Notes: generated from the letters alone by a model not told the origin. DNA of 49,019 nt from Eubacteriales bacterium (GCA_029225565.1 JAQXWS010000045.1:1-49019), one strand, 5' to 3'; shown: positions 1 through 9,188, counted from the first letter of the stretch. Program-made: numbers and translations.

Positions 1-1104
1 CCTACCCTCTGTACCACGAGAAAGCTGGGCGCAGCAGATAACCGGTATATTAAGGTCCTTTGCCATCATCTTGAGATTACGGGTAATCTCGGATACCTCC
101 TGCACACGATTCTCCTTGCGTGTAGCCGACTGAACAAGGCCGAGGTAGTCAATGATGACTGCATCAACATTTTTTAAGCGGCGCACCTTGGACTTAATCT
201 CGGGAACAGTGATTGATGATGTATCGTCAAGGTAAAGCTGGACATCGTGAAAGCTTGCGGTAGCATTGCCCACTCTGATCCACTCGTCATCTGTTAGCTC
301 GCCTGTTCTGAACTTGGACGAGGATACGCCCGCCTGGGAGGCCAAAAGCCTCTCGGCAAGCTGCGCCTTTGTCATCTCCAGAGAAAAGAACAAAACCTTC
401 TTCCCCGCATTGACGGAAATATTATGTGCCAAGTTAAGGGCAAAGGAGGTTTTACCCATAGCAGGACGGGCACCGATAAGAATGAAATCGGATTTGTTAA
501 GACCGGTTATGTATTTATCTAACAAACCAAAGCCCGTGGGTATTCCCTTGTATTCATTTTTGTCGTCACCGGCAATTTTTTTTAGCTTTTCGTACACATC
601 GTTGATGATAACGTCATTGATGCTCCTGGGAGCGTTATTTTCCTTGCCCTGACGAATATCGTAGATACGCTGTTCTGCGCTGTCGAGTATCAGACTTGCA
701 GTTCCGGTACCGGAGGTTGCGTCCTCAATTATATCCTGGGATACGGTAATCAGCGCTCGCAAATAAGCCTGCTCCTGCACAATCTTGGCATATCGCTCAA
801 CATTGGCGGTGGATGGCACTACCTGGGACAACTGAACAAGGTAATCCCTGCCGCCTGCCATATCGTACACGCCGTCCTTAGCAAGAGCATCGGCAACCAG
901 AACAGGGTCAATGGAGCCGTTAAGAGTCATAAACATGGACAGCATCGCATTGAAGATGTGCTTGTGCTGAGGGAGGTAAAAGCTGTCTGCGTTAATATAA
1001 GGCAGAACATCCTCCATACATCTCGGTTCCAAAAGAATACTGCCCAGTACTGACTGCTCAGCCTCCAGGTTATATGGTAATGTGATATTAATATTATCAG
1101 CCAT
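1..1104 (-). CDS. dnaB: Replicative DNA helicase DnaB, 3' end cut by window edge
   Basis: DnaB is the hexameric helicase that unwinds DNA ahead of the replication fork and interacts with primase. The reading frame is open from the ATG at 1104 to base 1, giving 368 residues of a usual ~440, so the C-terminus lies outside the window. The N-terminal domain reads MADNINITLPYNLEAEQSVL, as in other DnaB proteins. A RecA-type ATPase core follows, with Walker A GARPAMGKTS near residue 209, the LFFSLEM motif, and Walker B VIIDYLGL near residue 318. The start lies 18 bp after the rplI stop, so it is the last visible gene of an rnj-rplI-dnaB operon. Identification is very secure. Confidence 0.96.
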   Translation of the reverse strand, partial: MADNINITLPYNLEAEQSVLGSILLEPRCMEDVLPYINADSFYLPQHKHIFNAMLSMFMTLNGSIDPVLVADALAKDGVYDMAGGRDYLVQLSQVVPSTANVERYAKIVQEQAYLRALITVSQDIIEDATSGTGTASLILDSAEQRIYDIRQGKENNAPRSINDVIINDVYEKLKKIAGDDKNEYKGIPTGFGLLDKYITGLNKSDFILIGARPAMGKTSFALNLAHNISVNAGKKVLFFSLEMTKAQLAERLLASQAGVSSSKFRTGELTDDEWIRVGNATASFHDVQLYLDDTSSITVPEIKSKVRRLKNVDAVIIDYLGLVQSATRKENRVQEVSEITRNLKMMAKDLNIPVICCAQLSRGTEGR

Positions 1105-1122
1105 AACGGTTATCCTTAGTTA

Positions 1123-1566
1123 TTACTCTTCGGTTACTTGAACATTTATTTTGGCAACAATGCCCTGGTAAATCTTGACCTCTGCCTGTACTGTGCCAAA
1201 GGCCTTAATATCGGGCATATTAATTTTGCGCTTGTCAATGGTCTCGCCCATATCCTGCTTGATTTTTTCTGCCACATCCTTTGCGGTTACGGAGCCAAAC
1301 AGTTTTCCGTTGGCGCCGGCCTTCGCTTTAAAGCTAAAGGACTTGCCATCAAGCCTTGCCTTTACCTCGTTGGCTGCCTTAATCTCCTCTGCCTTATGAA
1401 ACTTCTTGGCAGATTCCTTGTTGTAAAAATCATTCATTGCTGTTGCATTTGCCTCAACAGCAAGACCCTTTGGCAACAAAAAATTCCTTGCGTATCCGTC
1501 GCTGGCATTGACAAGGTCACCCTTTTTGCCCAGGGATTTAACATCGGCTTGCAAAATAACTTTCAT
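1123..1566 (-). CDS. rplI: 50S ribosomal protein L9
   Basis: L9 binds 23S rRNA near the base of the L1 stalk and helps keep the reading frame. The 147-residue product has the expected family length and the canonical N-terminus [17 protein letters not shown], followed by the conserved [12 protein letters not shown] segment, a long central helix and a C-terminal domain. The gene starts 10 bp after the rnj stop and precedes dnaB, a pairing common in Firmicutes. The overlapping open frames on the opposite strand are shadows. Confidence 0.97.
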   Translation of the reverse strand: MKVILQADVKSLGKKGDLVNASDGYARNFLLPKGLAVEANATAMNDFYNKESAKKFHKAEEIKAANEVKARLDGKSFSFKAKAGANGKLFGSVTAKDVAEKIKQDMGETIDKRKINMPDIKAFGTVQAEVKIYQGIVAKINVQVTEE

Positions 1567-1576
1567 TTCTATTCTC

Positions 1577-3346
1577 CTATATTTCCATAAAAATCGGCAG
1601 TATCATAGGACTGCGCTTTGTTCTTTCGTACATAAGGCGAGAAATCTCATCTCGCATTTTTGTCTTAACAGCATTCCAGTCACGATACCGTTTGTCATAA
1701 TATTCGTCAATAACATGACAGGCAACATCACGAGCAGCGTTCATCAGCTCCTCGTTATCACGCACATATACAAAGCCACGGGACACAATGTCCGGACCGG
1801 AAATAACATACCCGCTTTGGGTATCAATGGTGGCCACAATGATGATAATACCGTCCTGGGACAAATGCTTGCGGTCGTTGAGCACAACATTACCTACATC
1901 ACCGACGCCGATACCGTCAACATAAACCTCACCGGCAGGGACATCGGCAACCTGCTTTATTCCGTCACTGCTAATCTCGATAGAATTGCCTATCTCGCCG
2001 ATAAACACATCCTCAATACCCATAGCCTTGCCTAACTGAGCGTGCTTCATAAGATGCTTTTGTTCCCCGTGAACGGGAATAAAGAACTTGGGCTTGACAA
2101 TACCCATCATCAGTTTAAGTTCCTCTTGACAGGCGTGGCCGGAAACATGGACTTCATACATCTTTTCGTATATAACCTCAACGCCTTTTTTCATCAAAGC
2201 GTTGACTACGTTGCCAACCATCTTTTCATTTCCGGGAATTGGAGTAGCGGAAATGATAACATAATCGTTGGGAGTAATGCTAACCTTCCTATGCTCGTTC
2301 TGAGAAATCTTTGTCAGCGCGGACATTGGCTCACCCTGGGAACCGGTTGTAATGATAACCAGCTTGTCATCAGGATAATTGCGTATGGTGTCGATAGGTA
2401 TCATAATATTGTCGGGAATATCAAGATAACCCAAATCGTGACCTACCTGTACCAGATTCTCAAGGCTCCTGCCCACAACAGCCACCTTACGGCCTCGTGC
2501 CTTTGCAACATCAATAATCTGCTGTACACGGTGAATATTGGATGCGAAGGTAGCAACTATGATACGCTTGCCCTTAGCCTTGCGGAACAGAAGCTCAAAG
2601 CTCTCGCCCACCGTTTTTTCGCTCATGGTGTAGCCCGGTCGCTCTGCGTTTGTTGAGTCGGAAAGGAGTGCAAGACATCCCTTTTTGCCATACTCTGCAA
2701 AACGGGGCAAGTCAATCATATCCCCGTCAACAGGAGTGGTGTCAATTTTGAAGTCGCCTGTTTGGATAACAATACCGGCAGGGCATCGAATTGCAAGACC
2801 TACAGCATCGGGAATACTGTGGTTGACATGTATAAGCTCGATATTGAATGCGCCCAGGGTAATATTGTCCCTTGGCTTTATCTCAACAAGCTTGCAGCTG
2901 TTGAGGATGCCGTGCTCCTCCAGCTTGCCCTTGATAAGGCCGATGGTAAGCTTTGTTGCATACACAGGTATGTTGATCTGCTTCAACAAATAAGCAAGGC
3001 CGCCTATATGGTCCTCGTGGCCGTGGGTAATGATGATACCACGAATCTTTTCTGCATTGTTTACCACATGGGTAAAGTCCGGAATAACCAGGTCAACGCC
3101 CGGCAACTCAGCGTTAGGGAATGCCAAGCCACAATCCACAATGAACATATCGTCCTTGTATTCGTACAAGGTCATATTCTTGCCGATTTCGTTCATACCA
3201 CCCAAAAAAGAAATCTTGACCTTCTCCTTCTCAATCGGTGGGAGAACAGCAGATTTCTTCGGTGCCTTTTTGTGGGTGTAAAAGCGTCTTTTAGAATTCC
3301 GTTTTCTGTTGACGCTGTTTGTAGGCACCTTATTCTCTTTTGCCAT
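1577..3346 (-). CDS. rnj: Ribonuclease J
   Basis: RNase J is a metallo-beta-lactamase/beta-CASP nuclease with 5'-3' exonuclease and endonuclease activity, central to mRNA turnover and rRNA maturation in Gram-positive bacteria. The zinc motif HGHEDH lies at residues 108-113, preceded by the family signature [11 protein letters not shown]; later come the beta-CASP domain and the HVSGHA motif. At 589 residues it is longer than the usual ~555 because of a lysine/arginine-rich N-terminal extension of about 40 residues, seen in many clostridial RNase J proteins. The ATG at 3346 is preceded by AGGAGG and a promoter at 3398-3426. It leads the rnj-rplI-dnaB operon. Whether it is J1 or J2 cannot be decided here. 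Confidence 0.95.
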   Translation of the reverse strand: MAKENKVPTNSVNRKRNSKRRFYTHKKAPKKSAVLPPIEKEKVKISFLGGMNEIGKNMTLYEYKDDMFIVDCGLAFPNAELPGVDLVIPDFTHVVNNAEKIRGIIITHGHEDHIGGLAYLLKQINIPVYATKLTIGLIKGKLEEHGILNSCKLVEIKPRDNITLGAFNIELIHVNHSIPDAVGLAIRCPAGIVIQTGDFKIDTTPVDGDMIDLPRFAEYGKKGCLALLSDSTNAERPGYTMSEKTVGESFELLFRKAKGKRIIVATFASNIHRVQQIIDVAKARGRKVAVVGRSLENLVQVGHDLGYLDIPDNIMIPIDTIRNYPDDKLVIITTGSQGEPMSALTKISQNEHRKVSITPNDYVIISATPIPGNEKMVGNVVNALMKKGVEVIYEKMYEVHVSGHACQEELKLMMGIVKPKFFIPVHGEQKHLMKHAQLGKAMGIEDVFIGEIGNSIEISSDGIKQVADVPAGEVYVDGIGVGDVGNVVLNDRKHLSQDGIIIIVATIDTQSGYVISGPDIVSRGFVYVRDNEELMNAARDVACHVIDEYYDKRYRDWNAVKTKMRDEISRLMYERTKRSPMILPIFMEI

Positions 3347-3397
3347 TAAAAATGAACCTCCTAAAATAATATTTTTTCGTACAAAATAATTATATAT

Positions 3398-3426
3398 ATT
3401 TTAAAGTATATTGCCATCAATGTCAA
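3398..3426 (-). promoter_or_regulatory. Sigma-A type promoter for the rnj operon
   Basis: On the minus strand TTGACA (3421-3426) is followed by a 17-bp spacer and TAAAAT (3398-3403), about 50 bp upstream of the rnj ATG. Confidence 0.75.
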
Positions 3427-3441
3427 GAGCAATATTCTCTA

Positions 3442-3470
3442 TTGATTATTAGCCAAAACAATGGTAAAAT
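3442..3470 (+). promoter_or_regulatory. Promoter for rnhA
   Basis: TTGATT (3442-3447), a 17-bp spacer and TAAAAT (3465-3470) lie about 20 bp before the rnhA ATG. It is back to back with the rnj promoter. The short leader has no strong ribosome binding site. Confidence 0.65.
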
Positions 3471-3491
3471 ATACCCCGGTGATAATAGTTT

Positions 3492-3929
3492 ATGAAAAAA
3501 GTAGAAATCTATACCGACGGTGCGTGCAGCGGTAATCCCGGACCCGGCGGCTGGGGCGCCGTGCTGGTATGTGGAAGCAAGGAATTGGAGTTATCCGGCG
3601 GAGAACAAAACACCACCAACAACAGGATGGAAATGACTGCTGTTATTAAGGCTCTACAGGCACTCAGATATCCCTGTGAGGTAACGCTCACAACCGACTC
3701 AAAGTATGTATGTGACAGCATAAATCAAGGATGGGTGTACTCCTGGCAGCAAAACGGATGGCGCAAGGCAGACAAAAAGCCTGCTCTCAATATTGACCTA
3801 TGGGAGCAAATGTTGGAGTTGCTGGATATTCATAATGTTACATTCTGCTGGGTAAAGGGACATAACGGACACCCGTATAACGAACGCTGTGACCAATTGG
3901 CTGTGGCAGAATACCAAAAGTGGATATGA
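3492..3929 (+). CDS. rnhA: Ribonuclease HI
   Basis: RNase HI cleaves the RNA strand of RNA-DNA hybrids, removing primers and R-loops. The 145 residues match the bacterial type HI length. All signature parts are visible: [19 protein letters not shown] with the first catalytic Asp, the NNRMEMTAV helix with the catalytic Glu, LTTDSKYV with the next Asp, and the [18 protein letters not shown] segment with the last Asp. The gene has its own promoter and ends at a rho-independent terminator shared with the convergent nrdR. Confidence 0.96.
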   Translation: MKKVEIYTDGACSGNPGPGGWGAVLVCGSKELELSGGEQNTTNNRMEMTAVIKALQALRYPCEVTLTTDSKYVCDSINQGWVYSWQQNGWRKADKKPALNIDLWEQMLELLDIHNVTFCWVKGHNGHPYNERCDQLAVAEYQKWI

Positions 3930-3938
3930 AATAAAACA

Positions 3939-3972
3939 GGCAGACGGAATCCCCGTCTGCCATTACTTTTTT
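3939..3972 (+). terminator. Terminator between convergent rnhA and nrdR
   Basis: A perfect 9-bp stem (GGCAGACGG at 3939-3947 with CCGTCTGCC at 3953-3961) and a 5-nt loop are followed by a T-rich tract. The A-rich left flank makes it plausibly bidirectional. Confidence 0.85.
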
Positions 3973-4420
3973 AGTCATTGAGCTTTGCTAATTCCTCACG
4001 GAATGACTCGGCTGAGTCAAACTCCTTATATACCGAAGCAAAACGAACATAGGCAACCTCGTCAATGTCCTTTAGCTTTTCCATAATAAGCTCACCTATA
4101 CGCGCAGAAGTAACCTCACGGTCAACCGAGGATTGGAGCGCAGTCTCAATCTCGCTAATCTTGGACTCCAATTCTGCCACGGTGACATGCCGCTTTTCGC
4201 AGGCGCGCAGCATACCCTTGAGTATCTTGTTGCGATCAAACACCTCACGGGATTTGTCCTTTTTTACAACAATAATAGGAACATCTTCGATAATCTCGTA
4301 GGTTGTAAAACGCTTGCTGCACTGAAGGCATTCGCGTCTCCTGCGTATTCTCTCATTTTCGTCGGTCGGACGAGAGTCAATTACCTTGCTTTCCTCATAT
4401 CCACAGAAAGGACATTTCAT
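3971..4420 (-). CDS. nrdR: Transcriptional repressor NrdR
   Basis: NrdR is a zinc-ribbon plus ATP-cone protein that senses ATP/dATP and represses ribonucleotide reductase genes. The zinc ribbon begins MKCPFCGYEESKVIDSR, with the second CxxC pair in ECLQCSKRFTTYE. The ATP-cone follows with the IIVVKKDKSREVFDRNKI segment. The frame is open further upstream to 4477, but the ATG at 4420 gives the canonical N-terminus, a length of 149 residues, and a good AAGGGGG ribosome binding site. It has its own promoter at 4466-4494. No ribonucleotide reductase gene is present in the window. Confidence 0.95.
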   Translation of the reverse strand: MKCPFCGYEESKVIDSRPTDENERIRRRRECLQCSKRFTTYEIIEDVPIIVVKKDKSREVFDRNKILKGMLRACEKRHVTVAELESKISEIETALQSSVDREVTSARIGELIMEKLKDIDEVAYVRFASVYKEFDSAESFREELAKLND

Positions 4421-4465
4421 ACTAAATTCCCCCTTGTTCGGGCAGTCAACCACCCTACGAAACGA

Positions 4466-4494
4466 ATTATAACACAATATATAGAAAAATGCAA
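4466..4494 (-). promoter_or_regulatory. Promoter for nrdR
   Basis: On the minus strand TTGCAT (4489-4494), a 17-bp spacer and TATAAT (4466-4471) lie about 45 bp upstream of the chosen ATG. This promoter also argues against the longer start at 4477. Confidence 0.7.
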
Positions 4495-4526
4495 GTATTT
4501 TCCTTTACAACAACATATAGATATTT

Positions 4527-5414
4527 TTACGCCAATTTGCTGTTATGCCCCTTGTTGTTGTAGATGAACATCCAAACCGCCATGAAACAAATCACAAAAT
4601 AGCCAAAAATCGACCACAAGTCAGGTACCTGGTGATTAAGGAACAAATATCCCTCAATGGCAGTAAAAATCACATTGGAATAATCATAAACCGATATCTC
4701 CCTGCTGGGTGCGAATGTGTACGCCGCCGTAATTGCGAACTGGCCTCCGGCTGCACAAACGCCCACCAGAATCAAATACACAAGTTGCCGTGTAGTCATA
4801 GGATGATAATTGAATATCAAGTAGGGGGCAGTAATTACTACCGAAAATGCGGAAAAGAAGAAAACAGTAAATCTTCCGTTCTCACCCTTGTTGCCCATGT
4901 GACGGACGCAGGTGTAGGCGGCGCCGGCACCTAAACCGCCAAAAAATCCGGCAACAGAAGGCAAAAGCTCCACATTTTGCATACTGGGTTTGATAACAAA
5001 TAATGCGCCTCCAAAGGCAACGGCAATGGCGATTGCCTGCTTTGGCTTGACTTTTTCCTTCAAAAAAACGGCAGAAAAAATCAGGGTAAAGAAAGGCGAA
5101 AGCTTGTTAAGCATGGCGGCGTCAGCAGTATGAGCCATGTGAGTGGTGGCATAAAAATTGCCGAAAAGGCCTAATAATCCCGCTGTAGAACGAATCAAAT
5201 GATAGGGCATGCACCCCTTTGCCGGACGAAAAGGCTCGCCTTTTTTTATCAGCATAAAGGATGCCAAAATAACAGCAACAAGATTGCGGAAAAACACCTT
5301 TTGGGGAGTCGGTAAATCTCCGGAAAGGTTAATGAAAGAACTCATACCGCTAAAACACAGAGCAGATATGAGGATACATATAATTCCCTTTGTCTTGTTG
5401 CTGATATTTTTCAT
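4527..5414 (-). CDS. EamA/DMT-family membrane transporter
   Basis: A 295-residue integral membrane protein of the drug/metabolite transporter superfamily. It shows about ten hydrophobic segments arranged as two EamA repeats: the first holds ALCFSGMSSFINLSG and the AMLNKLSPFFTLIFSAVFLKEK signature, the second holds DYSNVIFTAIEGYLFL. Family members export amino acids, nucleosides or other small metabolites, but the substrate cannot be read from sequence. It begins 9 bp after the TIM-barrel gene and is the third gene of the aminotransferase operon, so a link to amino-acid or sugar-amine metabolism is an inference only. Confidence 0.85.
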   Translation of the reverse strand: MKNISNKTKGIICILISALCFSGMSSFINLSGDLPTPQKVFFRNLVAVILASFMLIKKGEPFRPAKGCMPYHLIRSTAGLLGLFGNFYATTHMAHTADAAMLNKLSPFFTLIFSAVFLKEKVKPKQAIAIAVAFGGALFVIKPSMQNVELLPSVAGFFGGLGAGAAYTCVRHMGNKGENGRFTVFFFSAFSVVITAPYLIFNYHPMTTRQLVYLILVGVCAAGGQFAITAAYTFAPSREISVYDYSNVIFTAIEGYLFLNHQVPDLWSIFGYFVICFMAVWMFIYNNKGHNSKLA

Positions 5415-5423
5415 TATATTATG

Positions 5424-6209
5424 TTAAACCTCGAATTGCTTTAAATACTCCCTACTGTTTTTAAGTTCGTTATACACATCGTAGCCCAAAGAATATATCT
5501 CAATAATATAGGAGCCGTTATAATTTGCGTTATGCATAATGTCAAACAACTTGCCAAAATCAAAATTGCCGCGTCCCGGGGGCATACAATCAGCGACAGC
5601 ACAATGGTCGCTGATATGAATATGGGCAATATCTTCCTTGAACTCATTTATGAAGTCAAATGGGTCAAAGCCTGCTCTTACAGCCTGCTTTACATCAAAT
5701 ACCATATTGAAGTCATCACCCAGACGACTCCTCATTCTCTTGCAAAAGTCGATTGATTGACTGCGAAAGCGATTGACATTCTCCTGGCATACCTTAACGC
5801 CCTCAGCCTTGCCAATATCCACAAGTCCCTTGAATCGTTCAAAATAATGTTCCTCGGGCAACGGTCGCTTAGGTCTCTCCAGCGCACCGTGAATAACAAC
5901 AATCCCGGCGCCCAAAACAGCCGCCGCGTGACAGGTCCTGCGATAAATATCAATATAATCATCATATCTGCGCTGATAATCGCCGAATATACAATTACTC
6001 TCCAAAAAGGAGGAAAAGGGATGCACCGAGTCAATGCTTACGCCGTTGGAGTCCGCCCTGTCCTTGAGCATCTTTACGAACGAAGTATCCAGCTCGCTTT
6101 CGGCATTAAAAAATATTTCTGTCCTGTCATATCCTAAGTCGATTACCTGCTGCAGAGCCTGCTCAGTCTCCATAGGATAAAAACAGGATGTTGATGCACC
6201 GATATTCAT
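5424..6209 (-). CDS. Sugar phosphate isomerase/epimerase family (AP-endonuclease-2-like TIM barrel)
   Basis: A 261-residue TIM-barrel protein of the xylose-isomerase-like fold. Expected metal ligands are visible in segments such as KVCQENVNR, NMVFDVKQAVRAG, DIAHIHISDH and SYIIEIYSLG near the C-terminus. The family covers sugar and polyol epimerases/isomerases and endonuclease IV, but the endonuclease IV signatures are absent, so an isomerase/epimerase role is preferred. The frame opens further upstream to 6254, but the ATG at 6209 overlaps the stop of the aminotransferase as TAATG, a classic coupling arrangement, and gives a normal N-terminus (MNIGASTSCFYPM). The substrate is unknown. Confidence 0.8.
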   Translation of the reverse strand: MNIGASTSCFYPMETEQALQQVIDLGYDRTEIFFNAESELDTSFVKMLKDRADSNGVSIDSVHPFSSFLESNCIFGDYQRRYDDYIDIYRRTCHAAAVLGAGIVVIHGALERPKRPLPEEHYFERFKGLVDIGKAEGVKVCQENVNRFRSQSIDFCKRMRSRLGDDFNMVFDVKQAVRAGFDPFDFINEFKEDIAHIHISDHCAVADCMPPGRGNFDFGKLFDIMHNANYNGSYIIEIYSLGYDVYNELKNSREYLKQFEV

Positions 6210-7468
6210 TAGCCCACCAACTTTTCGATACAAGCAAGCTGAACGCTGACACAAAGAATTTGAGTAGCAAGGTCAAGTTCGGCAACAGGAGGTAATGACG
6301 GAGCGATACGGATATTGCTGTTGTCGGGGTCGTTGCCGTAGGGATAGGTAGCGCCAACTGTGGTAAGAGTAACTCCTGCCTCCTTACAAAGCTCGCCAAC
6401 TCTCTTTGCACAGCCGGGCATAACATCAAGGCTGATGAAATAGCCGCCCTTTGGGTCAAGCCACTGCGCAATGCCTTTTCCGCCGAGCTCGTTCTCAAGA
6501 TGGTTGAGCACCATATCGAATTTTGGCTTCATAATATCAGCATGCTTTTTCATATGCTTTTTTATGCCGTCAACATTGCCAAAGAACTTTACATGCCGAA
6601 GCTGATTCATCTTGTCGTAGCTAATTGTCTCGCAATTGAGGCGTTTCTTAATCTGTGCAATATTTGCGTCGCTGGCAGTCAATGCAGACACACCTGCGCC
6701 GGGGAATGTCATCTTTGCTGTGGAGCAAACCTCAATTACCATATCCTCGTTGCCGTACTTAGGCAGAATGTCAAAGATATTGAGAAGAACATCGCCCTCC
6801 TCTTTTAGGTCATGGACGCAATATGCGTTGTCCCAAATAATTCTAAAATCCTTGGCAGCGGGCTTCAGCGCAGCTATACGCTCAACTGTTGCATCGCTAA
6901 AGGTGATACCCTGGGGGTTGCTGTACTTAGGCACGCAGAACATACCCTTTACGCTCTCGTCCTTAACCAATTCCTCGATGGCGTCCATATCGGGACCGTC
7001 GGGAGTCATAGCTACATTAATCATCTCTATGCCATAGTGCTCAAGAATAGTAAAATGCCTGTCGTAGCCGGGTACGGGACAAAGAAACTTAACGCTGTCA
7101 AGCTTGCACCAAGGGGTGGAGCCCAATGCGCCCTCTGTATAACATTGTGTGATATAATCAAACATAAGATTAAGGCTTGCGCTGGGACCGATAACAACAT
7201 TCTTTGGCTCAACGCCCATAAGCTCTGCAAAAAGCTCCTTACAGCAAGGAATACCGTCGAGAATGCCGTAATTACGCACATCAAAGCCATCAACAACATA
7301 ATCGATGGGCAGGAGCATATCCATAGAGAGGTCGAGCTGCTCCTTGGAGGGCTTACCTCTGGACATATCCAGACTAAGGCCCATAGCCTTGTAGTCCTCA
7401 AATCTCTTTTGCAGCTGCTCCTTTTCTGCCAAAAGCTGCTGCTTTGTCATATCCTTATATTCTGCCAT
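6209..7468 (-). CDS. Class I aminotransferase of the aspartate aminotransferase Ic-like group
   Basis: A PLP-dependent fold-type I aminotransferase of 419 residues. The PLP lysine is Lys252 in STAKMTFPGAG; Asp213 and Tyr216 in WDNAYCVHD match the PLP ring contacts; SNPQGITF and the C-terminal GGYFISLD are typical. The long N-terminal helix and the LSLDMSRGKP opening resemble the Corynebacterium-type aspartate aminotransferases (subgroup Ic). Amino-donor specificity is an inference. It leads an operon with the TIM-barrel and DMT genes and has its own promoter. Confidence 0.88.
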   Translation of the reverse strand: MAEYKDMTKQQLLAEKEQLQKRFEDYKAMGLSLDMSRGKPSKEQLDLSMDMLLPIDYVVDGFDVRNYGILDGIPCCKELFAELMGVEPKNVVIGPSASLNLMFDYITQCYTEGALGSTPWCKLDSVKFLCPVPGYDRHFTILEHYGIEMINVAMTPDGPDMDAIEELVKDESVKGMFCVPKYSNPQGITFSDATVERIAALKPAAKDFRIIWDNAYCVHDLKEEGDVLLNIFDILPKYGNEDMVIEVCSTAKMTFPGAGVSALTASDANIAQIKKRLNCETISYDKMNQLRHVKFFGNVDGIKKHMKKHADIMKPKFDMVLNHLENELGGKGIAQWLDPKGGYFISLDVMPGCAKRVGELCKEAGVTLTTVGATYPYGNDPDNSNIRIAPSLPPVAELDLATQILCVSVQLACIEKLVG

Positions 7469-7497
7469 AGTAACACCTCTAAATTAAATTATGTGCT

Positions 7498-7526
7498 ATT
7501 TTATCATATTTTGTACATTAATGCAA
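7498..7526 (-). promoter_or_regulatory. Promoter for the aminotransferase operon
   Basis: On the minus strand TTGCAT (7521-7526), a 17-bp spacer and TAAAAT (7498-7503) lie about 30 bp before the ATG at 7468. It sits directly downstream of the terminator of the preceding dinB unit. Confidence 0.7.
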
Positions 7527-7557
7527 TAAAAAAAGCAGGAGATATTTATCCCCTGCC
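7527..7557 (-). terminator. Terminator of the dinB operon
   Basis: On the minus strand a stem pairing GCAGGGGAT-like and ATCTCCTGC arms (one mismatch, short AT loop) is followed by a run of eight T. It directly follows the small gene after dinB. Confidence 0.8.
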
Positions 7558-7560
7558 ATA

Positions 7561-7827
7561 CTACACTGCCGGCTCAAAAAACCAGCGGGTATCCTCTAAA
7601 AACAAATAGGTCAGCTTGCCGTCAACCATACAGGTGTAGCGTATGCCTGCGCCTCCCGACTTAAGCGACGCGGCAGGTCTGATGTCGGTAACTCTGTCTA
7701 TGGTAAACTCTTGATGGTCATAGGTCATAGACAGGGGCATAATATTGCCGCAGGTATCGAACTCCGCCTTTACGGTGGTATAATGCTTGTTTGGATTATC
7801 ATATTCCTTTGGTGTAAAATCTAACAT
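7561..7827 (-). CDS. Small protein of unknown function coupled to dinB
   Basis: An 88-residue, probably soluble, beta-rich protein I cannot assign to a named family. It has no signal peptide or membrane segment. Its C-terminal half, with RPAASLKSGGAGIRYT followed by GKLTYLFLEDTRWFFEP, looks like a conserved compact domain. It starts 8 bp after dinB and ends at that unit's terminator, so it is very probably co-expressed with the polymerase under SOS control. A role as a translesion-synthesis accessory factor is inferred purely from this position. Confidence 0.7.
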   Translation of the reverse strand: MLDFTPKEYDNPNKHYTTVKAEFDTCGNIMPLSMTYDHQEFTIDRVTDIRPAASLKSGGAGIRYTCMVDGKLTYLFLEDTRWFFEPAV

Positions 7828-7835
7828 AATTCCTC

Positions 7836-9065
7836 CTAACCGAAATAGCCCACAGGATGTATAACATGCTCATCGTGGGGATTAAAGCGGGACAATTCCC
7901 TGTCCTGCATCTGGCAAGCACGGGTGATACAATAGTTGCCGAATCTACGCTTGAGAGTATCAATCGCAGTTTCCAGACGCTCCATCTTTTCCCGTTGTTC
8001 AACACTGCCTGCCAAATCGAACTGCTCATATTCAAAATCAAATCCGCTGACGGATACGCCCAGAGAACGCACCGGATACGCCCAATTATAATTCGATGTA
8101 AACAGCCTCATAGCGGCGTCCAGAAGCTCGGTGCTGATGTCGGTATGCGCCTTCAACTTAGTCTGGCGAGTAAAGGAGGATAACCGGTTAGAACGCACCC
8201 AAACGGTAACCACATTGCCCCTGAGTCCCTGCTCTCGCAATCGAGTGGCAACACTCTCGCACAGCACACGAAAAACCATCTTTATATCCTCATTATTAAC
8301 CAAATCGCGAGGGGTTGTGGTAGAATTGCCCACGGACTTAACATCAACCGTATCATCAATATGGCGTACCGGAGATGACTCAGTTCCGTTGGCAAAGGAA
8401 TGGAGCATATCACCGTTTTTTCCAAAAACGCTACGCAAAAAAGTCGGGTCGCTGTTGGCCAGGTCCCCAATAGTATTTATGCCGTAGTAATTAAGCTTTT
8501 TTGTAGTAGAGCGCCCTACCATAAGCAAGTCGCTGCAAGGCAAAGGCCACACAATGTCCCTGTAATTATTTTTGCTTATTACGGTAACGGCGTCGGGTTT
8601 TTTGTAATCCGAGCCCAGCTTGGCAAAAATCTTGTTAAAGCTGACACCAATGCTGACTGTAATGCCAAGCTCCTCCTTTACCCTCCTGCGAATCTCCTGT
8701 GAAATCTCCTCACCGGACATCATACAGCCGGTAACATCCAGCCAGTTCTCGTCCAATCCAAAGGGCTCAATATAATCGGTATAGTCGGCATAAATTCTGC
8801 GTGCCAATGCCGAAAATCGCATATACAAAGGATAATTCGGAGGTACTACCACAAGGTCGGGGCATTTTTGGTAAGCCTTCCACAAAGGCTCTCCCACGGA
8901 TATATTGTACCTTGAGGCAATCTCGTTTTTTGTGAGAATTATGCCATGCCTGTTTTCCGGATCACCGCCCACAGCCACAGGCTTGTTCCTAATCTCCGGA
9001 CGGTACAGACACTCTACCGAGGCATAAAACTTGTTGCAATCAACATGTAGTATTGTTCTTTCCAT
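7836..9065 (-). CDS. dinB: DNA polymerase IV / Y-family translesion polymerase
   Basis: A Y-family error-prone polymerase of 409 residues. The N-terminus ILHVDCNKFYASVEC carries the first metal-binding Asp; the catalytic Asp-Glu pair lies in PFGLDENWLDVTGC, a slight variant of the usual S-x-DE motif; the thumb helix-hairpin-helix and little-finger domains follow. It copies damaged DNA. A well-matched Gram-positive LexA operator lies at 9075-9088, between the promoter and the start codon, so expression is expected to be SOS-inducible. The next gene is a small unknown protein 8 bp downstream. Confidence 0.93.
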   Translation of the reverse strand: MERTILHVDCNKFYASVECLYRPEIRNKPVAVGGDPENRHGIILTKNEIASRYNISVGEPLWKAYQKCPDLVVVPPNYPLYMRFSALARRIYADYTDYIEPFGLDENWLDVTGCMMSGEEISQEIRRRVKEELGITVSIGVSFNKIFAKLGSDYKKPDAVTVISKNNYRDIVWPLPCSDLLMVGRSTTKKLNYYGINTIGDLANSDPTFLRSVFGKNGDMLHSFANGTESSPVRHIDDTVDVKSVGNSTTTPRDLVNNEDIKMVFRVLCESVATRLREQGLRGNVVTVWVRSNRLSSFTRQTKLKAHTDISTELLDAAMRLFTSNYNWAYPVRSLGVSVSGFDFEYEQFDLAGSVEQREKMERLETAIDTLKRRFGNYCITRACQMQDRELSRFNPHDEHVIHPVGYFG

Positions 9066-9074
9066 AGCGCCTCC

Positions 9075-9088
9075 CGAACATTTGTTCT
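9075..9088 (-). promoter_or_regulatory. SOS box (LexA operator) of dinB
   Basis: CGAACATTTGTTCT matches the Firmicutes SOS consensus CGAAC-N4-GTTCG except at the last base. It lies a few bases downstream of the -10 element and 10 bp before the dinB ATG, where bound LexA would block transcription. No lexA gene is in the window. Confidence 0.85.
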
Positions 9089-9094
9089 ATACGT

Positions 9095-9123
9095 ATTTTA
9101 TACCACACAAGCGTTGATGTCAA
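9095..9123 (-). promoter_or_regulatory. Promoter for dinB
   Basis: On the minus strand TTGACA (9118-9123), a 17-bp spacer and TAAAAT (9095-9100). The SOS box begins six bases downstream of the -10, overlapping the expected transcription start. Confidence 0.75.
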
Positions 9124-9159
9124 GTGTAAAATTATGGTTTTTGTGTCGAATTAAAATTC

Positions 9160-9188
9160 TTGAAACAGTATCACAAATATGCTATAAT
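9160..9188 (+). promoter_or_regulatory. Promoter for the SCP2-domain gene
   Basis: TTGAAA (9160-9165), a 17-bp spacer and TATAAT (9183-9188), followed by the ribosome binding site AGGAGG and the ATG at 9212. Confidence 0.75.

Noticed and set aside
1138-3349. Long plus-strand open frames opposite rplI and rnj (and similar ones opposite the aminotransferase, ffh, mutS2 and others)
   Set aside because: They lie antisense to strongly recognised genes, lack ribosome binding sites and known motifs, and reflect codon bias of the true genes.
4421-4477. Longer NrdR start at 4477, and similar upstream starts for rpsP, ylxM, azlC, azlD and rsmD
   Set aside because: The extensions run through promoters, hairpins or neighbouring genes, and the shorter starts have ribosome binding sites and give family-typical N-termini.
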